A stretch of DNA of 17,339 nt from an uncultured Acidimicrobiales bacterium (GCA_937926025.1 CALANQ010000474.1:1-17339), one strand, 5' to 3'. Counted from the first letter of the stretch, positions 1 to 7,428 are shown. Program-made: numbers and translations. The notes: a model not told the origin generated them from the letters alone.

Positions 1-1208
1 CCGCACGTCGTGGGCGGCGTGTCGAGGATGCGACGGGCCACCGCCGCCACCTGGTCCGGGGTGACGGCCCGCAGCTTGGCGAGCTGCTCCTCGACCCGCG
101 TGACCCGGCCCCGGGAGCACACGTGGTTGCCCAGGCGGGCCATCACGCTGCCGCTGTCCTCCAGGCCGAGCAGGAACGAGCCCTCGAGGTAGCCGCGGGC
201 CACCTCCCACTCGCGCTCGGTGACCCCGTCGGCCACCAGCTGGGCGGTGATCTCCAGGACCAGCTTGCGGACCTCGTCGGCCCGCTCGGCTCCGGTGCCG
301 ACGTACGCCGCCAGCGAGCCCGCATCGGAGAACGACGCCACCGACGAGAACACGGTGTAGGCCAGGCCCCGCTCCTCGCGGATCTCCTGGAACAGACGGC
401 TCGACAGCCCGCCGCCGAGGATCTGGTTGCACACGCCCAGGGCGTAGCGGTCCGGGTCGTCGGAGGCGACCGCCGGCCAGACCAGGCACAGGTGGGCCTG
501 CTCCGACGGCCGGCGCAGCAGCATGCGGTCGCGGACCGGGATGGGACCCGACGGCGCCGTGCGCTCGGGGCGAGCGCCCGCCTCCCGGTGCGGGAACCGC
601 TCCCCCGCCGCCACGACCGCCTCGTGGTCCACGGCCCCTGCGGCCACCAGCACCAGGTTGGCCGGGTGGTAGTGGTGCTCGAAGAAGGCGGCGATGGCAT
701 CGCGGTCCATGCCGTCGATGGTCTCCAGCGTGCCGAGCACCTCCCGGCCGAGCGGGTGGTCGCCCCACAGCGCCTCGTGCGCCAGCGACAGGACCCGGTC
801 GTCGCCCTCGTCCTCGGCCAGGTGCAGCTCCTCGAGGATGACGTGGCGCTCGGACTCCACGTCGTCGACGTCGAACGCCGGCGAGGTGACCACGTCGCAC
901 AGCAGCTCCAGGCCGACCGAGGCCGACTCGGCGGGCACCCGGGCGTAGAAGGCGGTGTGCTCGTGGGCGGTGTGGGCGTTGAGCTCGCCGCCCACGGCCT
1001 CGATGGCCTCGCTGATCTCCCGACCGCTGCGGGACCCGGTGCCCTTGAACAGCAGGTGCTCCAGGAAGTGGGACGCGCCGGCCAGCTCGCCGACCTCGTC
1101 ACGGGCACCGACGCGCACCCAGCAGCCGAAGCTGGCCGACCGGGCCCCGGGCATGGCCTCGGTGACCACGGTGAGGCCGGAAGGGAGGTCGGTGCGCTGG
1201 ATGGTCAT
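1..1208 (-). CDS. M16 family zinc metallopeptidase (processing-peptidase-like), 3' end cut by window
   Basis: This is a soluble M16B-type peptidase of the family that includes mitochondrial processing peptidase and Bacillus MlpA. It reads without a stop from the ATG at 1208 to the window edge, giving 402 visible residues; family members are usually about 420-440, so only a short C-terminus is missing. The inverted zinc motif HFLEH lies at residues 47-51, with the expected downstream glutamate in the LEEL segment (E126/E127), so the N-terminal half should be catalytic. The C-terminal half (about residue 185 on) contains the R/Y-type substrate segment SSRLFQEIREERGLAY seen in this family. I see no signal peptide. 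It follows pnp by 125 bases, as in many bacteria, but a strong terminator lies in that gap. No clear Shine-Dalgarno precedes the ATG. Substrates of the bacterial enzymes are poorly known. Confidence 0.93.
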   Translation of the reverse strand, partial: MTIQRTDLPSGLTVVTEAMPGARSASFGCWVRVGARDEVGELAGASHFLEHLLFKGTGSRSGREISEAIEAVGGELNAHTAHEHTAFYARVPAESASVGLELLCDVVTSPAFDVDDVESERHVILEELHLAEDEGDDRVLSLAHEALWGDHPLGREVLGTLETIDGMDRDAIAAFFEHHYHPANLVLVAAGAVDHEAVVAAGERFPHREAGARPERTAPSGPIPVRDRMLLRRPSEQAHLCLVWPAVASDDPDRYALGVCNQILGGGLSSRLFQEIREERGLAYTVFSSVASFSDAGSLAAYVGTGAERADEVRKLVLEITAQLVADGVTEREWEVARGYLEGSFLLGLEDSGSVMARLGNHVCSRGRVTRVEEQLAKLRAVTPDQVAAVARRILDTPPTTC

Positions 1209-1238
1209 GGGCTCGATCGGGTCGGAGGGCAGAAGGGG

Positions 1239-1279
1239 AAAACGCCGTCGGTCCCAGCCAGGATGGCCGGGACCGACGG
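1239..1279 (-). terminator. Intrinsic terminator after pnp
   Basis: Perfect 11-bp arms lie at 1245-1255 and 1269-1279 (CCGTCGGTCCC and its complement). On the minus strand the stem continues through a G-U pair and three further pairs, giving about 15 bp closed by a 5-base loop. It is followed on the minus strand by CG and then TTTT (1242-1239). It starts 54 bases after the pnp stop and ends 30 bases before the peptidase ATG, so it can end or attenuate the rpsO-pnp transcript. Confidence 0.8.
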
Positions 1280-1333
1280 GTTACGGAACGTGCAGGTCAG
1301 GCACCGGGGCCCGACCCGTGCGACACGGCTGGC

Positions 1334-3706
1334 TCAGCGCCGGCCGCCGCCGCGACGGCCGTCACGGCGCCCGCCGCCGGAGCGGCCGCCACCGTTGCCG
1401 CCGGGGCGCTCCGAGCCGGGACCGAGGTCACCGAACTCCTCGCGCACCTCGGCGTCGAAGGCATCTTCGAACGAGACCGTCTCCCGGGCCGGAGCCGAGG
1501 AGGCCGGGCCGTCGTCGGAGCCGCTGCTGGCGGGAGCGTCGCCGCCCTCGCCGCCACCGGGCACCAGCGGGGTGACCGGGGTGAGCGACACCTTGCCGTT
1601 GGGATCGACGTCGTCGACCTTGACCTCGATCTCCTGACCGAGCTCGAGGACGTCCTCCACCTTCTCGATGCGCTTGCCGCCACCCATCTTGGAGATGTGG
1701 ACCAGGCCGTCACGGCCCGGGAGGATGTTGACGAACGCACCGAACTTGGTGATGTTCACCACCCGGCCGTTGTAGGTGGCGCCCACCTCGGCCGACGGCG
1801 GGTTGAGGATGAGACGGATCTGGCGCTCGGCCTCCTGCACCGCACCCATGTCCGAGGAGCCGATGGAGACGGTGCCGACCATGCCGTCGTCGTCGACGGA
1901 GATGTCGGCGCCGGTCTCGGCCTGCATGGCGTTGATGACCTTGCCCTTCGGGCCGATGATCTCGCCGATCTTGTCGATCGGGATCTCGAAGCTGATGATC
2001 TTCGGCGCCGAGGCGCCCACGGTCTCCCGCGGGGCGGCGATGGCGGCGTTCATCACGTCGAGGATCTCGAGGCGGGCCACCTTGGCCAGCACCTCGGAGG
2101 GCAGGCCCTCGATCTTGGTGTCGAGCTGCAGGGCGGTGACGAACTCGCTGGTGCCGGCGACCTTGAAGTCCATGTCGCCGAACGCATCCTCGGAGCCGAG
2201 GATGTCGGTGAGGGTGACGTACTTGCCCTCTTCGGCGATGAGGCCCATGGCGATGCCGGCCACCGGGGCCTTCAGCGGCACGCCGCCGTCCATCAGCGAC
2301 AGCGACGAGGCGCACACCGAGCCCATGGAGGTGGAGCCGTTGGAGCTCATGACCTCGGACACCAGGCGGAGGGCGTAGGGCCACTCCTCCAGGCTCGGGA
2401 CCAGCGGGAGCAGGGCCCGCTCGGCGAGCGCACCGTGGCCGACCTCGCGGCGCTTGGTGCCACCCATGCGGCCGGTCTCGCCGTTGGCGTAGGGCGGCAT
2501 GTTGTAGTGGTGCATGTAGCGCTTCTTGGTCACCGGGTCGACGGTGTCGAGGAGCTGGTCCATCTTCGGCAGGCCGAGGGTCAGCACGTTGAGGACCTGG
2601 GTCTCACCACGCTGGAACAGGCCGGTGCCGTGCGCCGTCGGGATGAGGCCGACCTGGGCCGACACGGGCCGCAGGTCGGTGACGCCACGGCCGTCCATGC
2701 GGACGCCCTCGTCGATGACCCGCTGGCGGATGACGGACTTGGTGAGCTCCTTGAGGGCGCTCTTCACCTGGCGGGACTGGCCCTCGAAGGGCTTGCCCTC
2801 GCCGGTGAGCTCGGCCACGACCTCCGCCTTGACGACGTCGTTGGCGGCGTTGCGCTCGGTCTTGTCGGCGATGACGTTGGCGGCGGTGACCTTGTCGGTG
2901 AAGGCGGCGACCGCCGTCTCGATCTCGTCGCTGTAGTCGATCTGGTTCTCCCAGGCGATGGGATCCTTGCGGCCGGCCTTGGCGACCAGCTCGTTCTGGA
3001 GGGCGAGGGACTCGGCGATCCACACCTTGGCGGCGTCGAGGCCGCCGGCGATGACCGACTCGGTCACCTTGGGGGCGCCGTCCTCGTAGTAGCTCCAGGC
3101 CTTCTCGGTGCCACCGGCCTCCACCATCATGATGGCGATCTCGCCGTCGACCTCACGGCCGGCGACCACGATCTGGAAGGTGGACTCCTCCTGCTCCTCG
3201 AAGGTGGGGTACGGGATCCACTGGCCGTCCTGCGAGTACGCCAGGCGCACGCCGCCGATGGGGCCCTCGAAGGGCAGGCCGGTGAGCATCAGCGACGCCG
3301 AGGCGGCGTTGATGGCGACCACGTCGTAGGGGTTCACCTGATCGGCGCCCTGGACGGTGATGACGACCTGGGTCTCGTTGCGGAAGCCCTTCGGGAACGA
3401 GGGGCGCAGCGGACGGTCGATGAGGCGGCAGACGAGCACCGCGTTGTCCGACGGACGGCCTTCCTTGCGGAAGAACGAGCCGGGGATCTTGCCGGCGGCG
3501 TACGCCTTCTCCTCGACGTCGATGGTCAGCGGGAAGAAGTCGGTGCCCTCGCGGACCTCCTTCGCGCCGTTGGCGGTGGCGAGCACCTGGGTGTCGCCCA
3601 TCTTGGCGACGACCGCACCCTGCGACTGCGGGGCGTAGACCCCCGTCGACAGGGTGAGGGTCTTGTCGGTCCCCGAAACGGGACCGGTGACGCTGATCTC
3701 AGCCAT
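1334..3706 (-). CDS. pnp: Polynucleotide phosphorylase with Arg/Gly-rich C-terminal tail
   Basis: PNPase degrades RNA 3' to 5' with phosphate and can also add nucleotides; it works as a trimer in the cytosol. The 790 residues contain the first RNase PH domain (about 1-145, with FFRKEGRPSDNAVLVCRLIDRP at 78-99), an all-helical linker (about 240-320), the second RNase PH domain (about 325-560, with SNGSTSMGSVC at 455-465 and the catalytic-site DMDFKV at 511-516), a KH domain (about 570-630, GPKGK at 585-589) and an S1 domain (about 641-711). The last 75 residues are an extra tail, acidic first and then rich in Gly and Arg. I chose the ATG at 3706 because AGAGGAG lies just upstream and MAEISVTG matches a normal N-terminus; the frame stays open 54 codons further but that stretch looks like leader. 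It follows rpsO by 208 bases. Confidence 0.98.
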   Translation of the reverse strand: MAEISVTGPVSGTDKTLTLSTGVYAPQSQGAVVAKMGDTQVLATANGAKEVREGTDFFPLTIDVEEKAYAAGKIPGSFFRKEGRPSDNAVLVCRLIDRPLRPSFPKGFRNETQVVITVQGADQVNPYDVVAINAASASLMLTGLPFEGPIGGVRLAYSQDGQWIPYPTFEEQEESTFQIVVAGREVDGEIAIMMVEAGGTEKAWSYYEDGAPKVTESVIAGGLDAAKVWIAESLALQNELVAKAGRKDPIAWENQIDYSDEIETAVAAFTDKVTAANVIADKTERNAANDVVKAEVVAELTGEGKPFEGQSRQVKSALKELTKSVIRQRVIDEGVRMDGRGVTDLRPVSAQVGLIPTAHGTGLFQRGETQVLNVLTLGLPKMDQLLDTVDPVTKKRYMHHYNMPPYANGETGRMGGTKRREVGHGALAERALLPLVPSLEEWPYALRLVSEVMSSNGSTSMGSVCASSLSLMDGGVPLKAPVAGIAMGLIAEEGKYVTLTDILGSEDAFGDMDFKVAGTSEFVTALQLDTKIEGLPSEVLAKVARLEILDVMNAAIAAPRETVGASAPKIISFEIPIDKIGEIIGPKGKVINAMQAETGADISVDDDGMVGTVSIGSSDMGAVQEAERQIRLILNPPSAEVGATYNGRVVNITKFGAFVNILPGRDGLVHISKMGGGKRIEKVEDVLELGQEIEVKVDDVDPNGKVSLTPVTPLVPGGGEGGDAPASSGSDDGPASSAPARETVSFEDAFDAEVREEFGDLGPGSERPGGNGGGRSGGGRRDGRRGGGRR

Positions 3707-3866
3707 GTGGCTATCTCCTCTGGAGCCGTGTGCTCCGGTGTGAGGCAGATCCCCCCGGCCAGTTCCCAGTCGACGATCTCCCGACCCGCATGGCCGAGCG
3801 ATGGGCGACTGACAACTGACCTCGTGGAACCCGCCGGTTGGTGTTGTGTTGCGAACGTGGGTGCTC

Positions 3867-3900
3867 AAAGCGCACGAGCGGCCCCGGAGGGCCGCTCGTG
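3867..3900 (-). terminator. rpsO-pnp intergenic hairpin (attenuator or processing site)
   Basis: Perfect 12-bp arms at 3873-3884 and 3889-3900 (CACGAGCGGCCC and complement) begin 15 bases after the rpsO stop. On the minus strand the loop reads TCCG closed by C and G, a member of the very stable UNCG tetraloop class. Only a short TTT (3869-3867) follows, so termination would be partial. In E. coli the same place holds the rpsO terminator, and the pnp leader holds the RNase III site used in PNPase autocontrol. The remaining pnp leader (3707-3866) shows no stronger structure by eye. Confidence 0.65.
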
Positions 3901-3914
3901 GCAGAGCTTCGGAC

Positions 3915-4187
3915 CTAGCGGCGCAGGCCGTGGGTGGCGATGATCGTCCGGTACCGCTCGACGTCGTTGTCCTTGACGTAGTCGAGCAGGTTGCGGCGGC
4001 GGCCCACCAGCATCAGCAGGCCGCGCCGGCTGTGGTGGTCCTTCTTGTGCACCTTGAGGTGCTCGTTGAGGTGGTTGATGCGCTTGGTGAGCAGCGCGAT
4101 CTGCACCTCGGGGGACCCGGTGTCGGTCTCGTGGAGGCGATGCTCGGAGATGACGTCGGGCTTCTGGCGATCGATGATCTCAGACAC
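3915..4187 (-). CDS. rpsO: 30S ribosomal protein S15
   Basis: S15 binds 16S rRNA early in assembly of the small-subunit platform. The 90-residue product has the expected length and the family signatures DTGSPEVQIALLTKRINHL (22-40), HKKDHHSRRGLL (47-58) and the RRRNLLDYVK segment (63-72), ending in GLRR. The start is GTG at 4187, 11 bases after AGAGGA on the minus strand. A longer in-frame reading back to 4439 exists, but those residues have no S15 similarity and overlap the likely promoter. The gene leads the rpsO-pnp unit. S15 represses its own mRNA through leader structures in several bacterial groups, and the leader here is a candidate for that. Confidence 0.98.
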   Translation of the reverse strand: MSEIIDRQKPDVISEHRLHETDTGSPEVQIALLTKRINHLNEHLKVHKKDHHSRRGLLMLVGRRRNLLDYVKDNDVERYRTIIATHGLRR

Positions 4188-4316
4188 TGGTTCGTTGTTC
4201 CTCTGCGGGTCTCGTACCCAGCCCCTCGGACCGCAGGTCCTCTGCCTGCCCAGGAGCGGTGTGCCCCCTGTGGGCACGGTCGACCAGCGTAGCCCCCGAA
4301 CCCCCGTTCGACCCAA
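4188..4316 (-). promoter_or_regulatory. rpsO: Candidate rpsO promoter and structured leader
   Basis: On the minus strand TTGGGT (4316-4311) and TACGCT (4291-4286) are separated by 19 bases and resemble a weak -35/-10 pair. The predicted leader of about 90 bases carries a 6-bp hairpin at 4261-4277 (GTGCCC, 5-base loop, GGGCAC) and short competing pairings around 4200-4245, such as GGACC-tgc-GGTCC. S15 leader autoregulation is known in several phyla with differing folds; whether this leader binds S15 is inference. Confidence 0.3.
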
Positions 4317-4424
4317 CCGCCCGCTGCGGTGGGTCCCCGTGGTCCATCTGCACCACCCGACGCGGGGCACGTGCGTCTGGCCGCGGAACCCGTGGCCGGG
4401 GACGATGCCACGAGGGAGGTCGCC

Positions 4425-4820
4425 GTGCGCTGGGAGCATCCGATCGACGTGACCGCCGAGGCGTGGGACGAGATCGCGGCGCGGCTGGACCAGCGCCCGG
4501 CCACCTGGCTCCAGCCGTTCCTGCTCCTGGCTGCGCCCGACGCTCGACCGCTGCAGCGGCCCGGCCGCCGCCCCTGGGTGCGCCTCGGGGAGCCGGGCCT
4601 CCCCGCCACCGCGTTCCTCTGGCGGCCGTACGGGCCCGAGGAGCTCTTCCAGCGGTTCGTGGGCGAGCTGGGCCTCCGCCGCGACGGCGAGCGGATCTGG
4701 ATCTGGATCGACGGCGAACCCGAGGGCGGGACGGGTGAGCGCAACGGGCGAGCGATCGACACGCTGCTGCTCCTGCTGGCCGCTGCGCTGTCCGTCGTCA
4801 CCCCGTCGGATAGCGGATGA
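4425..4820 (+). CDS. Conserved-looking hypothetical protein, 131 aa
   Basis: I do not recognise this family. It is the only plus-strand gene between 1 and 12062. The GTG at 4425 is chosen because GGGAGG lies six bases upstream; an earlier in-frame ATG at 4329 would add 32 Pro/Ala-rich residues without a ribosome site. Third codon positions are overwhelmingly G or C, as in a real gene of this genome. The product is Trp- and Leu-rich, with the segments AEAWDEIAARLDQRP (11-25), FLWRPYGPEELFQRFVGELG (64-83) and IWIWIDGEPE (91-100), then a hydrophobic stretch TLLLLLAAALSVV (113-125) that is too short for a sure membrane helix. It looks like a compact mixed alpha/beta cytosolic protein. It diverges from rpsO and converges on the response regulator, overlapping its 3' end by 23 bases. 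Confidence 0.65.
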   Translation: MRWEHPIDVTAEAWDEIAARLDQRPATWLQPFLLLAAPDARPLQRPGRRPWVRLGEPGLPATAFLWRPYGPEELFQRFVGELGLRRDGERIWIWIDGEPEGGTGERNGRAIDTLLLLLAAALSVVTPSDSG

Positions 4821-5466
4821 TGCCCTCGCGGACGGCGGTGGCCACCGCCTCCAGCTTGGAGTGAGCTCCCAGCTTCACCAGCACCTGCTGCACGTGGTTG
4901 CGCACCGTGTTGACGCTGAGCGACAGCGACGTGGCGATCTCCTTGTTGGCCGCGCCCGTCGCCAGCAGGTCCAGCACCTCGAGCTCCCGGTTCGACAGGT
5001 CGGAGCCGAGGCCGCGGTGGGCCCGGTTCAGCTGGGGCAGCAGGCGGGCCAGCAGGACGGGCGGGATCAGCACGTCCCCCTGGGCGGCCGAGCGCACGGC
5101 GTCGACCACCGCAGCGGCGGCGTGGTCCTTGGTGAGGAACCCGGAGCAGCCGACGTCGATGGCGCCGAGCAGCACGCGGTCGTCCACCGCACCGGTGAGC
5201 ATCACGACCATCGTGTCGGGCAGGGCCTCCCGGATGTCGGCTGCCACCTCCACGCCGGTCCGGCCCGGCAGCACGTTGTCCAGCAGGACCACCCGAGGCT
5301 GGTGGCGGCGGACCGCCTCGAGACCGGCGTCGCCGTCGCCGACGGTGGCCACCACCTCGATGTCGGACTGATCGGAGAGCAGGCGCCCCAGGCTCTCCGC
5401 GAACATCCGGTGGTCGTCGATGATCACCACCCGGATCGGTTCACCGTCCGAGACCGGTTCACCCAT
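4798..5466 (-). CDS. NarL/FixJ-family response regulator
   Basis: This 222-residue regulator is predicted to bind DNA when phosphorylated by its partner kinase. The receiver domain (about 12-130) has the acidic pair D17-D18, phospho-acceptor D63 in LLDNVLPG, the switch Thr91 in MLTG and the conserved Lys113 in LTKD. The LuxR-type helix-turn-helix is at about 156-215, with LSNRELEVLDLLATGAANKEIA and SVNTVRNHVQQVLVKLGAHSK. Its ATG overlaps the end of the upstream hybrid kinase by 8 bases (ATGGGTGA), which implies translational coupling and a shared pathway. The position after D63 is Asn rather than a common hydrophobic residue, but the fold signature is complete. Target genes cannot be read from the sequence; the inverted repeats near the signalling genes are candidates. 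It converges with the small gene at 4425-4820. Confidence 0.95.
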   Translation of the reverse strand: MGEPVSDGEPIRVVIIDDHRMFAESLGRLLSDQSDIEVVATVGDGDAGLEAVRRHQPRVVLLDNVLPGRTGVEVAADIREALPDTMVVMLTGAVDDRVLLGAIDVGCSGFLTKDHAAAAVVDAVRSAAQGDVLIPPVLLARLLPQLNRAHRGLGSDLSNRELEVLDLLATGAANKEIATSLSLSVNTVRNHVQQVLVKLGAHSKLEAVATAVREGIIRYPTG

Positions 5467-7339
5467 CGAGCGCGCTCCGGACGGCGTCGAACAGGTCCTG
5501 CTCCGTGAACGGCTTGGACAGGAGCGTCTCGCCTTCCAGGTCGCTCTGGGCCGGGGCGTAGCCGGACATGAACAGGGCGCGGAGGTCGGGACCGTTGCGC
5601 GACCGCAGCTCCCGCACCATCTCCGGGCCGTTCATGTGCGGCATCGTCACGTCGGTGAGCACGAGGTGCACCGGCCGGTCGATGCCGGCCATGGCATCGA
5701 GCGCCGCCACCCCGTCCGCTGCTTCGACCACCTCGTAGCCCTGCTCGCCCAGCATCCGGGCCACGACCCGGCGGAGCCACTCCTCATCCTCCACCAGCAG
5801 GATGCGCTCGGTGCCCGGGTCGACCTCGCCGACCCCGTGCTGCGCGCCCTCGGGCACGTCGTCGCTGGCGGGCAGGTACACCTCGACGGTGGTGCCCTCT
5901 CCCGGCGTGGACAGCAGCCGGACGGCGCCCTCGTTCTGCTGGACGATGCCGTAGACGGTTGCCAGGCCGAGGCCGGTGCCCTCGCCCGGCGCCTTCGTGG
6001 TGAAGAACGGCTCGAACGCCCGGTCCACCACGTCGGGCGCCATGCCGACGCCCCGGTCCCGCACCGACAGGCGGACGTACGAGCCCGACGGGAGCTGCAG
6101 CTCGGCGGCCTCCGCGTCGACGGCATCGCACGCCACCACGAGGGAGCCGCCGCTCGGCATGGCGTCGCGGGCGTTGAGGCACAGGTTCAGGAGGATCTGC
6201 TCGATCTGGTGCCGGTCGGCCACCACCGCCGGCACGCCCCGGTCGCACGCCACCACCAGGTCGACGCTGTCGCCCAGGGTGCGGTCCAGCATCTGCGCGA
6301 ACCGGCCGACCAGCTCGCCGATGTCGAGCACCTCGGCCCGCGTCACGTCGCGCCGGGCGAAGGCGAGGAGCTGGCGGGTGAGGTCCGCGGCCCGCTCGGC
6401 GGCGTTGCGGATCTGCTGGAGGTCGTCGCTGACCGCCGGGTCGTCGATCGCCCGCTGGGCCAGCGTGGCGTAGTTCAAGATGACGCCGAGCAGGTTGTTG
6501 AAGTCGTGCGCCACGCCTCCGGCGAGCTGCCCGATGCTCTCCAGCCGGTGCGACTGCTCGCGCTGCGCCTCGATCTCGCGGCGCTGGCGCTGCCGCTCCA
6601 GCTCCAAGCGGTCGCTGACGTCGCGGACCGCGGCCAGCACCATGGACCGGCCGTCGGCGGAGGCGATCGAGCTGAGGCTGATCTCGGCGGGGAACTCGGA
6701 GCCGTCCCGTCGGCGGGCGGACAGCTGCAGGCCCAGGCCCATCGGGCGCGACATCGGCTCGTGGAGGTACCCGGCCCGGTGGGCCACGTGGCGGCCCACC
6801 ACCGAGGGCGGGACCAGCACCTCGATCGGCTGGCCGATCAGCTCGGACTCGGGCCAGCCGAAGAGGCGCTCCGCCTGCTCGTTCATCAGCTCCACCCGGC
6901 CATCGGCGTCGACGCCGAGCATGGCGTCGGGCGCCGAGGCCAGCAGGCCGCGGAACTTCTGCTCCGCGAGGCGGGCGAGGGTGACGTCGCGTATGGCCGC
7001 CGCCACCAGCTGGCCCTCGTCGGTCTGGATCGCGCTGAGGCTGATCTCGACGGGGAACTCGGAGCCGTCGCGCCGCCGGGCCCACAGCTCGGTGCTGGCC
7101 CCCATGGGGCGCGACGACGGGGCGCTGGCGTAGGACGCCCGCAGGTCGGGGTGGCGGTCGCCGAAGCGCTCCGGGACCAGCGCCTCGACCTCGGCGCCGA
7201 CCAGCGTCCCCTCCTCCCACCCGAACAGATCGAGCGTCTGGCGGTTGGCGAACACGATCCGGCCGGCATCGTCGACGGCGACGATGGCGTCCGGGGCAGC
7301 CTCGAGCAGACCCCTCAGGAGTTCGTCGCTCAGCCGCAT
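5459..7339 (-). CDS. Soluble hybrid histidine kinase: PAS-PAS-HisKA-HATPase-REC
   Basis: This 626-residue sensor kinase has no membrane segment, so it should sense an internal signal. Order: PAS 1 (about 5-120), PAS 2 (about 126-243), a short coiled stretch (244-265), the dimerisation/phosphotransfer domain with HRLESIGQLAGGVAHDFNN (phospho-acceptor H278), the ATPase domain (N box with N389 in LNARDAM, G1 DRGVGM at 428-433, G2 GTGLGLA at 454-460), then a receiver (about 511-626) with D518/E519, phospho-acceptor D563 and K609. The two PAS domains are recent-looking copies sharing RRRDGSEFPxEISLS. The ATG at 7339 follows GGGAGGTGG; the frame is open another 217 codons upstream, but that lies antiphase inside the EAL gene and is rejected. 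It overlaps the response regulator by 8 bases. No Hpt domain is visible here or nearby, so how the C-terminal receiver hands on phosphate is unclear. Confidence 0.95.
   Translation of the reverse strand: MRLSDELLRGLLEAAPDAIVAVDDAGRIVFANRQTLDLFGWEEGTLVGAEVEALVPERFGDRHPDLRASYASAPSSRPMGASTELWARRRDGSEFPVEISLSAIQTDEGQLVAAAIRDVTLARLAEQKFRGLLASAPDAMLGVDADGRVELMNEQAERLFGWPESELIGQPIEVLVPPSVVGRHVAHRAGYLHEPMSRPMGLGLQLSARRRDGSEFPAEISLSSIASADGRSMVLAAVRDVSDRLELERQRQRREIEAQREQSHRLESIGQLAGGVAHDFNNLLGVILNYATLAQRAIDDPAVSDDLQQIRNAAERAADLTRQLLAFARRDVTRAEVLDIGELVGRFAQMLDRTLGDSVDLVVACDRGVPAVVADRHQIEQILLNLCLNARDAMPSGGSLVVACDAVDAEAAELQLPSGSYVRLSVRDRGVGMAPDVVDRAFEPFFTTKAPGEGTGLGLATVYGIVQQNEGAVRLLSTPGEGTTVEVYLPASDDVPEGAQHGVGEVDPGTERILLVEDEEWLRRVVARMLGEQGYEVVEAADGVAALDAMAGIDRPVHLVLTDVTMPHMNGPEMVRELRSRNGPDLRALFMSGYAPAQSDLEGETLLSKPFTEQDLFDAVRSALDG
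6671..7069. repeat. 36-bp direct repeat inside the two PAS-coding units
   Basis: The segments 6671-6706 and 7034-7069 match at 35 of 36 bases and are 363 bases (121 codons) apart, exactly one PAS unit. They encode the shared RDGSEFPxEISLS segment. This is direct evidence that the PAS pair arose by internal duplication or is kept similar by conversion. Confidence 0.85.
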
Positions 7340-7428
7340 GTCCACCTCCCTACCGAGGGTGACTGTAGAACCACGCTCGACGGTGTGCTCGGGAAACCCG
7401 ACCGGTCGGTCGAGAACCGACAGCAGCG
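7340..7428 (-). promoter_or_regulatory. Kinase leader with overlapping inverted repeats and a -10-like box
   Basis: The 89-base gap between the EAL gene and the kinase holds a 12-bp palindrome CCGACCGGTCGG (7398-7409) overlapping a hairpin GTCGGT-5 bases-ACCGAC (7405-7421). On the minus strand TACAGT (7367-7362) fits a -10 box about 16-20 bases before the kinase ATG region, but no good -35 is seen. It could be a weak terminator, an operator or an internal promoter for the kinase-regulator pair. Confidence 0.3.

Noticed and set aside
123..1637. Long open plus-strand frame (504 codons) opposite the peptidase and pnp
   Set aside because: It is antisense to two clear genes and shows Ala/Arg/Gly/Val-rich composition typical of GC-biased shadow frames, with no recognisable domain.
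3701..3712. AGCCA-TG-TGGCT around the pnp start codon as a start-hiding hairpin
   Set aside because: A two-base loop cannot form in RNA, and opening it leaves only three pairs at best around the loop.
3707..3868. 54-codon extension of PNPase
   Set aside because: No PNPase similarity; the ATG at 3706 has AGAGGAG upstream and gives the usual N-terminus.
1697..3943. Open plus-strand frame of 748 codons opposite pnp
   Set aside because: Low-complexity His/Asp/Gly/Leu composition mirrors the opposite strand of pnp codons; no domain and no ribosome site.
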